Assembly (NCBI RefSeq): GCF_019402665.1
Contig: NZ_VSST01000005.1
Span: forward strand, 47,522 to 111,521
Source of the DNA: Bradyrhizobium canariense
GTDB taxonomy: Bacteria > Pseudomonadota > Alphaproteobacteria > Rhizobiales > Xanthobacteraceae
Reading direction: 5' to 3'
DNA: 64,000 bases
Under the pieces are notes generated by a model. That model was not told the DNA's origin, made no database searches, and was given only the letters and a program-made list of their open reading frames with translations. Of the stretch, positions 9,783 to 17,542 are shown piece by piece. The translations under genes were made by a program, and so were the position numbers. Positions within the stretch are counted from its first letter, which is position 1, and each line of letters opens with the position of its first letter.

Positions 9783-9801
9783 ATTGCGATTAATTCGCAA
9801 T
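9783..9801. promoter_or_regulatory. Operator-like palindrome upstream of porin gene
   Basis: ATTGCGA-TTAAT-TCGCAAT is a perfect 7-bp inverted repeat with a 5-bp AT spacer, about 115 bp upstream of the porin start. A further GTTGCGAAC lies just before it. This spacing suits a dimeric regulator, possibly of the Fur/Mur/Irr group, but no specific factor can be assigned from sequence alone. Confidence 0.35.
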
Positions 9802-9874
9802 AGCAACTGATGCGGATTGCCGCAGAGGATGGTTCGCACCGCTCTGTGACGGGACTGCAACAAATTCCGAGGCG

Positions 9875-9917
9875 CAAAAACAGTTGACCCCGCCCGGGGG
9901 GACATCCGGGCGGGGTC
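9875..9917 (-). terminator. Intrinsic terminator of the small exported-protein gene
   Basis: Read on the minus strand, a 12-bp GC-rich stem (GACCCCGCCCGG with its complement at 9906-9917, 8-nt loop) is followed by AACTGTTTTTG. It lies downstream of the gene ending at 9994 and between it and the porin gene, so the porin is likely transcribed from its own promoter. Confidence 0.7.
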
Positions 9918-9993
9918 GGGGGCACGACACGGGGTGGATGAGGCGCCCGTGTCGGACGCGGGATCCACGTGAGATCGGCCTCAGGGACTCAAA

Positions 9994-10257
9994 TCAGAAG
10001 CAGGTACGAACGCGGCCAACGTACTGGCCGTAGGCGTTGCACTGGGCGGCCCAGCCGCAGCGATGATAGCCGTTGTAATAGGGGTCGTTGCTGGCGGCGA
10101 TCGCGGAGCCGACGACGGCGGCGGTGGCGATGCCCAGGCCGACGCCGACGCCCCAGCCGAGCGGCTTGGCTTGCGCCTGCGAGGTGGTGGCGACGACGCT
10201 GCCGGTCAGGGTGAGCGCGGTGAGGGCAACTGCGAAAATCTTGGTCTTGATCGACAT
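9994..10257 (-). CDS. Small exported glycine/alanine-rich protein
   Basis: This 87-residue protein has a signal peptide (about residues 1-30, ending near SQAQA). A Gly/Ala/Val-rich hydrophobic stretch (GWGVGVGLGIATAAVVGSAIAAS) follows, then a short Tyr/Cys-containing tail. Similar short proteins with a glycine-zipper-like segment are common in Bradyrhizobium, and no function is established. The start at 10257 is supported by GGAG six nucleotides upstream. It is followed by a strong intrinsic terminator, indicating a single-gene transcript. It shares its general plan (signal, glycine-rich segment, short Cys/Tyr tail) with the gene at 19718. Confidence 0.7.
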   Translation of the reverse strand: MSIKTKIFAVALTALTLTGSVVATTSQAQAKPLGWGVGVGLGIATAAVVGSAIAASNDPYYNGYHRCGWAAQCNAYGQYVGRVRTCF

Positions 10258-10396
10258 GTGAAACTCCATCCGGGTTGAGGCGGTCCGTTGTGGCCCGCGT
10301 ACCGAGTTGGACGGAGGCTCCGCGCGTCCGGTTCGAAACCGGCAAAAGCGGAGCTCGACTTTGAATCTTTCCCGAATGATTCCAGCAGGATAAGCG

Positions 10397-11203
10397 CTAA
10401 CCGAGCGGGCCTTTGGCGAGCCTGTTCACGTCGAAGTTATCGACCTCGGCAAGCAGCTCGCAAAAAGCGCGGGCGCCCTGGTCGATCAGTTGCTCGCCCT
10501 TCGCGGCCACGGCCAGCGTCGCATTGCCGACCGCGCCGCTTGGGTTGAGATCCTGCGCCTGCCAGGCGAATGGTGCGGGTCGCTGCGTCGACAGCCAGCG
10601 ATATTGCTGCTCCATCGCGATGCTGCTCGCGGGAAAATCCGCGATCGCATCACCGCGTACCTGATCGGGATAGCGCGCCAGCATGATTGAGGTCTCGACC
10701 GCGCCGCCATGAATGCCGTGGCGCACTTCGTCGGCCGGGAACAGGCTGTCCGCGCCCGACAACCGCGACCACGACGTCGTCACCACGAACAGCTTCTGAT
10801 GCGCGCGAAGATCCTGCGCGATCAGCATCATGGCCGCGCTGTTGCCGCCATGGCTGGTGATGATGACGAGCTTCTTCAATCCGCGACGCGCGACATCTTC
10901 GCCAATCGCGGTCCATTTTTTCAACGCGATGTCGGTCGGCAGCGTCTGCGTGCCCGGATAGTCGATATGCTCGGTGGAAATCCCGATCGGTTCAACGGGC
11001 AGGAAACTGGCCGGAGCGCTCTCGGGCAGCAGCTCGCGCACCCGCGCGAGATAGGTGTCGGCGATCAGCACGTCGGTCTCGAGCGGCAGATGCGGGCCGT
11101 GCTGCTCGGTCGCCGCCAGCGGCAGCACTGCGATCCAGCGCGACACCTCGGCGGGGCTGGCATCGGCCCAGCGGATCTCGGTCCAGTCGCGGGAAGGCGT
11201 CAT
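10397..11203 (-). CDS. Creatininase-family amidohydrolase
   Basis: This 268-residue protein belongs to the creatininase/MftE family (metal-dependent amide hydrolases that open cyclic or terminal amides). Family metal-site motifs are present: an ATEQHGPHLPLETD segment near residue 35 and ITSHGGNSAA in the middle of the protein, with HGIHGGAVETS further on. The ATG at 11203 is chosen because the longer reading frame upstream shows no family resemblance. It diverges from the ABC transporter operon starting at 11342, with about 140 bp between them, so the two probably share a control region. The transported compound may be a substrate or product of this enzyme. The true substrate is unknown. Confidence 0.85.
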   Translation of the reverse strand: MTPSRDWTEIRWADASPAEVSRWIAVLPLAATEQHGPHLPLETDVLIADTYLARVRELLPESAPASFLPVEPIGISTEHIDYPGTQTLPTDIALKKWTAIGEDVARRGLKKLVIITSHGGNSAAMMLIAQDLRAHQKLFVVTTSWSRLSGADSLFPADEVRHGIHGGAVETSIMLARYPDQVRGDAIADFPASSIAMEQQYRWLSTQRPAPFAWQAQDLNPSGAVGNATLAVAAKGEQLIDQGARAFCELLAEVDNFDVNRLAKGPLG

Positions 11204-11341
11204 CAAGGTTTCTTTGCCCGAATTTGTCGCGTAATTTGGGGTATCAGGGGACGCGGGCCAGGCCGGCTCGCGTCCCTGAATGTCTTGCGGTTTTATCGCG
11301 TTGCTTGGACATCGGCTAGAAGCGATCGACGGAGTCCCATC

Positions 11342-12364
11342 ATGAGCCCCTCTCATCTGCGGCGAGCCTTAACGGCGGGTCTGATGGCCGCTTTCGTCTC
11401 GGTGGTCCCGGCGCGCGCCGAGACCCTGGACAAGGTCACCTTCGGCACCAATTGGGTCGCCGAGGCCGAGCATGGCGGCTTTTTCCAGGCCGTCGCCGAC
11501 GGCACTTACAAGAAATACGGCCTCGACGTCACCATCGTTCCCGGTGGTCCCAACGAAAACAACCGGATGCTCCTGATCGCCGGCAAGATCGATTTCTTCA
11601 TGGCCGCGAACACGCTGATGTCGTTCGACGCGGTCGCCAACAACGTCCCGGTCGTCACGATCGCCGCGGTGTTCCAGAAGGATCCGCAGGTGATGCTGAC
11701 GCAGCCCGATGCCAAGGTCACCAAGATCGAGGACCTCAAGCCGCTGACGCTGTTCGTCTCCAAGGAGGGCATGACCAGCTATTTCCAATGGCTGAAGTCC
11801 GAATACGGTTTCAGCGAGAAGAACGTTCGCCCCTACAATTTCAATCCGCAGCCCTTCATCGCCAATCCCAAGAGCGCGATGCAGGGCTACGTCACCTCCG
11901 AGCCCTTCGCGGTCGAGAAGGCCGCCGGCTTCAAGCCCAACGTGCTGCTGCTCGCCGATTACGGCTTCAACACCTATTCGACCCTGATCGAGAGCCGCCG
12001 CGACGTGGTCGAGAAGAAGCCCGACCTGGTGCAGCGCTTTGTCGATGCCTCCATGGTCGGCTGGTACAATTACATCTACCGCGACAATTCCGCGGGCAAC
12101 GCCATGATCAAGAAGCTCAATCCGGAAATGACCGACGAGCTGCTCGCCTATTCTGTCGCCAAGATGAAGGAGTACGGCATCGTCGATTCCGGCGATTCGC
12201 TGAAGAACGGCATCGGCGCGATGAGCGACGAGCGCTACACCTCCTTCTTCAACAAGATGGTGAAGGCGGGCGTGGTGAAGGCGGACCTCGATTTCCGCAA
12301 ATCCTATACGCTGCGCTTCGTCAACAAGGGCGTCGGCGCCGAGCTGCGCCCGAGCAAGCCGTAG
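11342..12364 (+). CDS. ABC transporter substrate-binding protein (NitT/TauT, SsuA/ThiY-like)
   Basis: This 340-residue periplasmic protein begins with a signal peptide cleaved near PARA/ET (residue 26). The mature part has the NMT1/SsuA-like fold, with FGTNWVAEAEHGGFFQAVADG near its start, which resembles binding proteins for pyrimidine-like or thiamine-precursor and sulfonate/nitrate ligands. The start at 11342 places the signal peptide at the very N-terminus. It heads a five-gene run with the ATPase (10-bp gap), permease, dehydrogenase and Inh-type gene. The neighbouring creatininase-family gene hints at a cyclic amide or ureide ligand, but this is inference. Confidence 0.88.
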   Translation: MSPSHLRRALTAGLMAAFVSVVPARAETLDKVTFGTNWVAEAEHGGFFQAVADGTYKKYGLDVTIVPGGPNENNRMLLIAGKIDFFMAANTLMSFDAVANNVPVVTIAAVFQKDPQVMLTQPDAKVTKIEDLKPLTLFVSKEGMTSYFQWLKSEYGFSEKNVRPYNFNPQPFIANPKSAMQGYVTSEPFAVEKAAGFKPNVLLLADYGFNTYSTLIESRRDVVEKKPDLVQRFVDASMVGWYNYIYRDNSAGNAMIKKLNPEMTDELLAYSVAKMKEYGIVDSGDSLKNGIGAMSDERYTSFFNKMVKAGVVKADLDFRKSYTLRFVNKGVGAELRPSKP

Positions 12365-12374
12365 CGCAAGGCCG

Positions 12375-13205
12375 ATGTCATCAGTCCAAACGTCGGCGGG
12401 GGTCGAGGCCGGCCTGACGGCCCTGGCTGTCAGCCTGCGCGGCGTGACAAAGACCTATGATAACGGCGTGCTGGCGCTCGGCCCGCTCGATCTTGCGGTG
12501 CGCAAGGGCGAGTTCATCTCGCTGCTGGGCCCCTCAGGCTGCGGCAAATCCACCGCGCTGCGGTTGATTGCCGAGCTCAGCGCGCCGTCGTCCGGAATCG
12601 TGAGGCTGGCGCGTCGCGAGGGCAAGGTGCAGCCAAGTCTTGTTCAACCAGGTCATGGCATCGGCTTCGTGTTTCAGGAACCGACCCTGATGCCCTGGAC
12701 CAGCGTGCGCGAGAACGTGCGATTGCCGCTGAAGCTCGCAGGCGTTCCGAAGGCGGAAGCGCGCGCGCGTGCCGACGAGGCGCTGGCAAGCGTCGGGCTT
12801 GCCGATTTCGCCGACGCCTTTCCGCGCGAGCTCTCCGGCGGCATGAAGATGCGGGTGTCGCTGGCGCGCGCGCTCGTCACCGACCCTGATATCCTCCTGA
12901 TGGATGAGCCGTTCGCGGCGCTCGACGAAATCACGCGCTTCCGCCTCAACGACGATTTGCTCGCGCTATGGCGCCGGCTTGGTAAGACCGTCATCTTTGT
13001 CACGCATTCGGTGTTCGAATCCGTCTATCTGTCGCAGCGCGTGGTGGTCATGACGGCGCGGCCGGGCCGCATCCAGGCCGACTTCCGCATCGAGACGGTC
13101 GAGCCGCGTGGCGAGGAGTTTCGCACTTCAGTCGCCTATTCCGATTATTGCCGGAAAGTGTCGGCGGCGCTGGCGCCGTCCTATGCGGGGCAGTCGACGC
13201 TATGA
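12375..13205 (+). CDS. ABC transporter ATP-binding protein (NitT/TauT type)
   Basis: This 276-residue ATPase powers the adjacent importer at the inner-membrane cytosolic face. Walker A is GPSGCGKST at residues 52-60. The Q-loop is in FVFQEPTLMPW, the signature LSGGM is near 153, Walker B (ILLMDEP) is near 173, and the switch histidine is in VTHSVFES. The stretch between Walker A and the Q-loop is about ten residues longer than usual for the SsuB/TauB group. The gene overlaps the permease start by 4 bp (ATGA), indicating translational coupling. Confidence 0.93.
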   Translation: MSSVQTSAGVEAGLTALAVSLRGVTKTYDNGVLALGPLDLAVRKGEFISLLGPSGCGKSTALRLIAELSAPSSGIVRLARREGKVQPSLVQPGHGIGFVFQEPTLMPWTSVRENVRLPLKLAGVPKAEARARADEALASVGLADFADAFPRELSGGMKMRVSLARALVTDPDILLMDEPFAALDEITRFRLNDDLLALWRRLGKTVIFVTHSVFESVYLSQRVVVMTARPGRIQADFRIETVEPRGEEFRTSVAYSDYCRKVSAALAPSYAGQSTL

Positions 13206-14020
13206 ACGCGCAAGCTTCCGTCACTGCGAAGCCGTCCGGCGCAAAACGCGCGGTGCGCTTCGTGCTGCCGGTCATCGTGTTCGCGGCGGGACTTCTCGCC
13301 TGGGAGCTCGTGGTCCGCATCAAGGACATCCCGCCTTACGTGCTGCCGGCGCCCTCCGTCATATTCGTGACACTGATCAAGGATTGGTCGGTGCTGTCAC
13401 AATCGCTCGCCGCGACGCTGCTGACCACGCTTGAAGGTTTTGTCGCGGCCAGTATCGGCGGCATCGCGCTGGCGCTGCTGTTCAACCAGTCCAAATGGGT
13501 GGAAGCATCGCTGTTCCCCTATGCCGTGGTGCTTCAGGTCACGCCTGTCATCGCGATCGCGCCGCTGCTGCTGATCTATCTGGAGCAGCAGACCGCGGTC
13601 GTGGTCTGCGCCTTCATCGTCGCCTTTTTCCCGGTGCTGTCGAACACCACGCTCGGGCTCAATTCGGTCGATCGCAACCTCGCGGGCCTGTTCCAGCTCT
13701 ATGGCGCCTCGCCGCAGCAGACCCTGCGCTTTCTCAAGCTGCCGGCGGCGCTGCCTTATATTCTCGGCGGCCTGCGCATTGCCGGCGGCCTGTCGCTGAT
13801 CGGCGCGGTCGTGGCCGAGATTGCGGCGGGAACGGCCGGGGCCGGCTCCGGGCTCGCCTACAGGATCGCAGAATCCGGCTACCGCTTGAACATACCCCGC
13901 ATGTTCGCAGCGCTGCTGCTGTTGTCGCTGGCCGGGATTGTCATCTATGGGGTGCTGGCGCTAGTTTCCCACCTCGTTTTACGGCGCTGGCACGAGAGCG
14001 CGCTTGGAAAGGACAACTGA
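13202..14020 (+). CDS. ABC transporter permease (NitT/TauT type)
   Basis: This 272-residue inner-membrane protein has about six hydrophobic helices. It carries the permease-ATPase coupling loop around FQLYGASPQQTLRFLKLPAALPYILGGLRIA, the EAA motif of binding-protein-dependent systems. It begins inside the ATPase stop codon and ends with a TGATG overlap with the next gene, so all three are probably translated from one message. A longer start at 13148 is rejected because the extra residues lie in the ATPase coding region. Substrate as for the binding protein. Confidence 0.92.
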   Translation: MNAQASVTAKPSGAKRAVRFVLPVIVFAAGLLAWELVVRIKDIPPYVLPAPSVIFVTLIKDWSVLSQSLAATLLTTLEGFVAASIGGIALALLFNQSKWVEASLFPYAVVLQVTPVIAIAPLLLIYLEQQTAVVVCAFIVAFFPVLSNTTLGLNSVDRNLAGLFQLYGASPQQTLRFLKLPAALPYILGGLRIAGGLSLIGAVVAEIAAGTAGAGSGLAYRIAESGYRLNIPRMFAALLLLSLAGIVIYGVLALVSHLVLRRWHESALGKDN

Positions 14021-15009
14021 TGACCACCGGTTCGATTTCGTCCGAAAAGATCGACCTCCTGATTTATGGGCCGGTCCGGCCGATCCTCGAGAACGGGTTT
14101 TCCGATCATTTCGTCGTGCACAAGGCCGAGACGCGGGGCGATCTCGAGCGGCTGACGCCGGCAATCCGCGAAAAGATCCGCGGCGTCGCAGTGACCTATC
14201 ACACCGTGCGTGCCGACAAGAGTTCCCTGTCGCAATTGCCCAAGATCGAGATGGTGGCGAGCTTCGGCGTCGGCTACGACCACGTCGATGCCAAATACGC
14301 CGCCGAGCACAACATCATCGTCACCAATACGCCCGATGTGCTGACCGAGGAGGTCGCCGACGTCGCGATGGGCCTTCTGATCTCCACGGTGCGTGAGTTC
14401 ATCAAGGCCGACCGTTATGTGCGCTCCGGTCTCTGGCAGACCCAGAACTATCCGCTCAGCGTCGGCTCGCTGCGCGACCGCAAGGTCGGCATCGTCGGCA
14501 TGGGCCGGATCGGACAGGCGATCGCACGGCGGCTCGATGCCTCGCTGGTGCCGGTGGTCTATCACACCCGCAATCCGTCCAAGGACGTCGCCTACAAGCA
14601 TTACCCCGACCTGATCGAGATGGCGAAGGCAGTGGACACGCTGATGGTGATCGTGCCCGGTGGCGCCAGCACCAACAAGATGATCAACGCCGAGGTGCTG
14701 AAGGCGCTCGGTTCGCGCGGTGTGCTGGTCAACGTCGCGCGCGGCTCGGTGATCGACGAACCGGCGCTGGTCCAGGCGCTCAAGTCCGGCACCATCCTTG
14801 CCGCCGGCCTCGATGTGTTCGCGGCCGAGCCGAACGTGCCGGACGAGCTCAAGACCATGCAGAACGTCGTGCTGCTGCCGCATATCGGCTCGGCCTCGGT
14901 GGTGACGCGCAACGCGATGGATCAGCTCGTGGTCGACAATCTCAAGGCCTGGTTCTCAGGCAAGGCGCCATTGACGCCGGTTGCGGAAACGCCGTTTAGG
15001 GGACGCTGA
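14020..15009 (+). CDS. D-isomer-specific 2-hydroxyacid dehydrogenase
   Basis: This 329-residue NAD(P)-dependent enzyme interconverts 2-hydroxyacids and 2-oxoacids. The Rossmann motif GMGRIG is visible within VGIVGMGRIGQAIARRL. The catalytic residues of the family are present: Arg in NVARGSVID, Glu in FAAEPNVP and His in LPHIGSAS. The overall pattern resembles the hydroxypyruvate/glyoxylate reductase (GhrB-like) branch. It overlaps the permease stop and the following gene's start by TGATG junctions, so it belongs to the transport operon and may process the imported compound or its breakdown product. Confidence 0.92.
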   Translation: MTTGSISSEKIDLLIYGPVRPILENGFSDHFVVHKAETRGDLERLTPAIREKIRGVAVTYHTVRADKSSLSQLPKIEMVASFGVGYDHVDAKYAAEHNIIVTNTPDVLTEEVADVAMGLLISTVREFIKADRYVRSGLWQTQNYPLSVGSLRDRKVGIVGMGRIGQAIARRLDASLVPVVYHTRNPSKDVAYKHYPDLIEMAKAVDTLMVIVPGGASTNKMINAEVLKALGSRGVLVNVARGSVIDEPALVQALKSGTILAAGLDVFAAEPNVPDELKTMQNVVLLPHIGSASVVTRNAMDQLVVDNLKAWFSGKAPLTPVAETPFRGR

Positions 15010-15701
15010 TGGGAGGTCTTCGGGTCCTAGCATCTGTGATCGCGGCATGCGTTGCCGCGATCGGCATCGCGCAGGCGCAGGATACGACGACCCTGAAGAA
15101 GGAGATGCCCGGGCAGTGGGAGCTCTCGACCACTGAGCGCAGCAAGACCTGCGTCGTCACGCTCAAGGCGGACGCCGCCGCTCAAGGCTTCAAGCTCGAG
15201 CTGGAGCCGGCCTGCAAGGCCGCGCTGCCTTTCACCAAGGACATCGTCGCCTGGAGCGTCAGGGGTCTCGACATCGTCCGCTTGCAGGATTCGAGTGGTG
15301 AAGCCGTGATCGACTTCACCGAGGTCGAGGCCGGCATCTTCGAGGGCCTGCGGCAGGGCGAGGGCGTCTACATCCTGCAGGACCTTGCCGCCGCCCGCTC
15401 GATGGCAAAGTCGATGGACCAGATGATCGGCGACTGGTCGATCGTGCGCGGCAACGGCCAGCCGGTCTGCGGGCTGACGCTGACCAACACGGAAGCCGGG
15501 CCGGACAATTTCCAGGTCTTCCTCAAGCCGAAATGCGATGCGGCGATCGCGCAGTTCAACCCGACGCAATGGCGGCTCGACCGCGGCCAGATCATCCTGC
15601 TGTCGAAGGCCGGTGAGGCCTGGCAGTTCGAGGCCGACGACAACGCGCAATGGCGGCGCGTCCCCGATACCGCCGATCCCCTGATCATGCTGCGTCAGTA
15701 G
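15009..15701 (+). CDS. Two-domain AprI/Inh-type metalloprotease inhibitor-like protein
   Basis: This 230-residue exported protein has a signal peptide ending near AQAQ (residue 24). Two similar beta-rich domains follow (about residues 30-120 and 138-228). Each has a GxW motif (GQWELS, GDWSIV) and a pair of cysteines about 25 residues apart, as in periplasmic inhibitors of serralysin-type proteases (AprI/Inh). No metalloprotease is encoded nearby, so the name indicates fold more than proven role. It is translationally coupled to the dehydrogenase (TGATG), an unexpected partner. It is followed by a gap before the YciI gene. Confidence 0.75.
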   Translation: MGGLRVLASVIAACVAAIGIAQAQDTTTLKKEMPGQWELSTTERSKTCVVTLKADAAAQGFKLELEPACKAALPFTKDIVAWSVRGLDIVRLQDSSGEAVIDFTEVEAGIFEGLRQGEGVYILQDLAAARSMAKSMDQMIGDWSIVRGNGQPVCGLTLTNTEAGPDNFQVFLKPKCDAAIAQFNPTQWRLDRGQIILLSKAGEAWQFEADDNAQWRRVPDTADPLIMLRQ

Positions 15702-15825
15702 CGTTCGCCCGGCCTCGCAATTTTCCCGTTGCTGATGTCGATCCGGCGCTGGCTGGATCGTCATCCCAATAGCGAGCTGATTTCGCGGCCGAACTGGCCG
15801 CGTCTCGCCTCAACAGGAGTTTTGC

Positions 15826-16233
15826 ATGCGTTTCATGTACATCGTTACTTCCCCGAAGCCCCTGGCAGGGCCGTCCCCGGCGCTGGCGGAGGCGATGCAA
15901 AGGATCTCCGAACGGGAGATCAAGGCCGGCCGGATGCTCGACAATGGCGGCCTGATGCCGCTTGCGACGGGCGCGCGGGTGTATGTCGCGGACGGCGAGC
16001 TCAGCGTCATCGACGGCCCGTTCGTGGAGGCCAAGGAGGTGATCGGCGGCTATGCCATTTTCGAATTGCGCGACAAGGACGAGGCCCTGGCGATGGCCAA
16101 GGAATTCATGCAGTTGCACCTCGACCACATGCCGGGCTGGGAAGGCACCTGCGAATTGCGGGCATTCGCGACGCCGGGCGTGGACGTGGCCTGTGAGGTC
16201 AACGCGCGTGCAGGGGTCGCCGCCCACGCCTGA
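15826..16233 (+). CDS. YciI/DGPF-family protein
   Basis: This 135-residue protein has a YCII (DGPF) ferredoxin-like fold. The motif DGPFVEAKEVIGGYAIFE is the family hallmark. AGGAG lies 6 nt before the ATG. In many bacteria such proteins are encoded next to ECF42-type sigma factors and are inferred to be functionally linked to them, and that arrangement is seen here with the sigma gene 31 nt downstream. Its biochemical role is not established. The last 20 residues are variable and extend beyond the core domain. Confidence 0.88.
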   Translation: MRFMYIVTSPKPLAGPSPALAEAMQRISEREIKAGRMLDNGGLMPLATGARVYVADGELSVIDGPFVEAKEVIGGYAIFELRDKDEALAMAKEFMQLHLDHMPGWEGTCELRAFATPGVDVACEVNARAGVAAHA

Positions 16234-16264
16234 TGGACAACTCCGCTCGTCTCCTTCGGCGGCG

Positions 16265-17542
16265 ATGACGGCCGCCGACACCGACATCGATCGTGTCATC
16301 CGCGCCACCTGGCGCGTCGTGCAGCCGCGGCTGATAGCCACGCTGTCGCGGATGCTGCGCGACGTGCCGCTGGCGGAAGAGCTGACCCAGGACGCGCTGG
16401 TTGCGGCGCTGGAATCCTGGCCCATCGTCGGCGTGCCCGAAAATCCCGGCGCCTGGCTCATGACCGCTGCCAGGCGCCGCGCGCTTGATCATTTGCGCCG
16501 CGGCAAGATGCTCGCGGAGAAGCACGACATGCTGGCGCGGGACATGTTGCAGGAGCAGGCGACCGTGCCGGATTTCGATGCCGCGCTCGACGACGACATC
16601 GGCGACGAATTGTTGCGGCTGATCTTCACGGCCTGTCATCCGATCCTGTCGCGCGAAGCCCGCGCGGCGCTGGCGCTACGCATGATCTGCGGCTTGACCA
16701 CATCGGAGATTGCGCGCGCCTACCTCGTGCCGGAAGCAACGATCTCGCAGCGCATCGTCCGCGCCAAGCGAACGCTGTCGGAATCCGGCCTCGCCTACGA
16801 GACCCCGAGCGGCGAAGCTCTGTCGGAGCGTCTCGCCTCGGTGCTGGAGGTTGTCTATCTGATCTTCAACGAGGGCTATCTCGCGGCGCGGGGAGAGGAA
16901 TGGTTGCGGCCGCAGCTCTGTGACGAGGCGTTGCGCATGGGCCGGGTGCTCGTCGGTCTGGCGCCGGACGAGCCGGAAGTTCACGGCCTCATCGCCCTGA
17001 TGGACCTGAATGCTTCGCGTGCGCGTGCGCGCACCGATGCGAATGGTGATCCCATTCTGCTGATGGACCAGGATCGCACGCTCTGGGATCAATTGCAGAT
17101 TCGTCACGGCCTGCGGTCGCTCGAACGTGCCTGCGAGCTCGGCGGCGCCGGAGGATTTTACGCGCTTCAGGCCGCAATCGCGGCGTGTCATGCCACGGCG
17201 GCGGATTCTGCTGCAGGCACGGACTGGCGGCGCATCGCGCAGCTCTATGCCGCGTTGGCGCTTCTGGTGCGCTCGCCGGTCATCGAGCTCAATCGCGCGG
17301 TCGCGGTCGGCATGGCGGAAGGATCGCAAGCCGGGCTCGACGTGCTGGACGCAATCGCCGTCGAGCCGGCGCTGACGGCCTATCATCATCTGCCGGCGGT
17401 TCGTGGCGACTTCCTGCAAAAGCTCGGGCGCCTCGCAGAGGCGCTGCTGGCGTTCGAAGCTGCCGCTACTCTTGCGACCAATGGGCGTGAGCGCGCGCTG
17501 ATGCAGCGTCGCGCCGCGGCGCTGCGCGACCAGTGTCTCTAG
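16265..17542 (+). CDS. ECF42-type RNA polymerase sigma factor with C-terminal extension
   Basis: This 425-residue protein starts with sigma region 2 (about residues 10-90, DVPLAEELTQDALVAALESW) and region 4 (about 130-185, helix-turn-helix TSEIARAYLVPEATISQRIVRAK). A long TPR-like C-terminal domain follows (DUF6596 plus extension, containing IFNEGYLAARGEEWLRPQLCDEA). This is the layout of the ECF42 group, which lacks a classical anti-sigma factor and is thought to be controlled through its own C-terminal domain. The neighbouring YciI gene is the usual companion. No strong ribosome-binding site precedes the ATG, consistent with coupling to YciI translation. Confidence 0.88.
   Translation: MTAADTDIDRVIRATWRVVQPRLIATLSRMLRDVPLAEELTQDALVAALESWPIVGVPENPGAWLMTAARRRALDHLRRGKMLAEKHDMLARDMLQEQATVPDFDAALDDDIGDELLRLIFTACHPILSREARAALALRMICGLTTSEIARAYLVPEATISQRIVRAKRTLSESGLAYETPSGEALSERLASVLEVVYLIFNEGYLAARGEEWLRPQLCDEALRMGRVLVGLAPDEPEVHGLIALMDLNASRARARTDANGDPILLMDQDRTLWDQLQIRHGLRSLERACELGGAGGFYALQAAIAACHATAADSAAGTDWRRIAQLYAALALLVRSPVIELNRAVAVGMAEGSQAGLDVLDAIAVEPALTAYHHLPAVRGDFLQKLGRLAEALLAFEAAATLATNGRERALMQRRAAALRDQCL

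Larger units (their letters stand above)
9668..9993. other. 326-bp intergenic region upstream of the porin gene
   Basis: This gap holds the porin promoter region, a 19-bp dyad at 9783-9801 and an intrinsic terminator for the upstream minus-strand small gene at 9875-9917. No additional coding sequence is convincing here. Confidence 0.6.
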
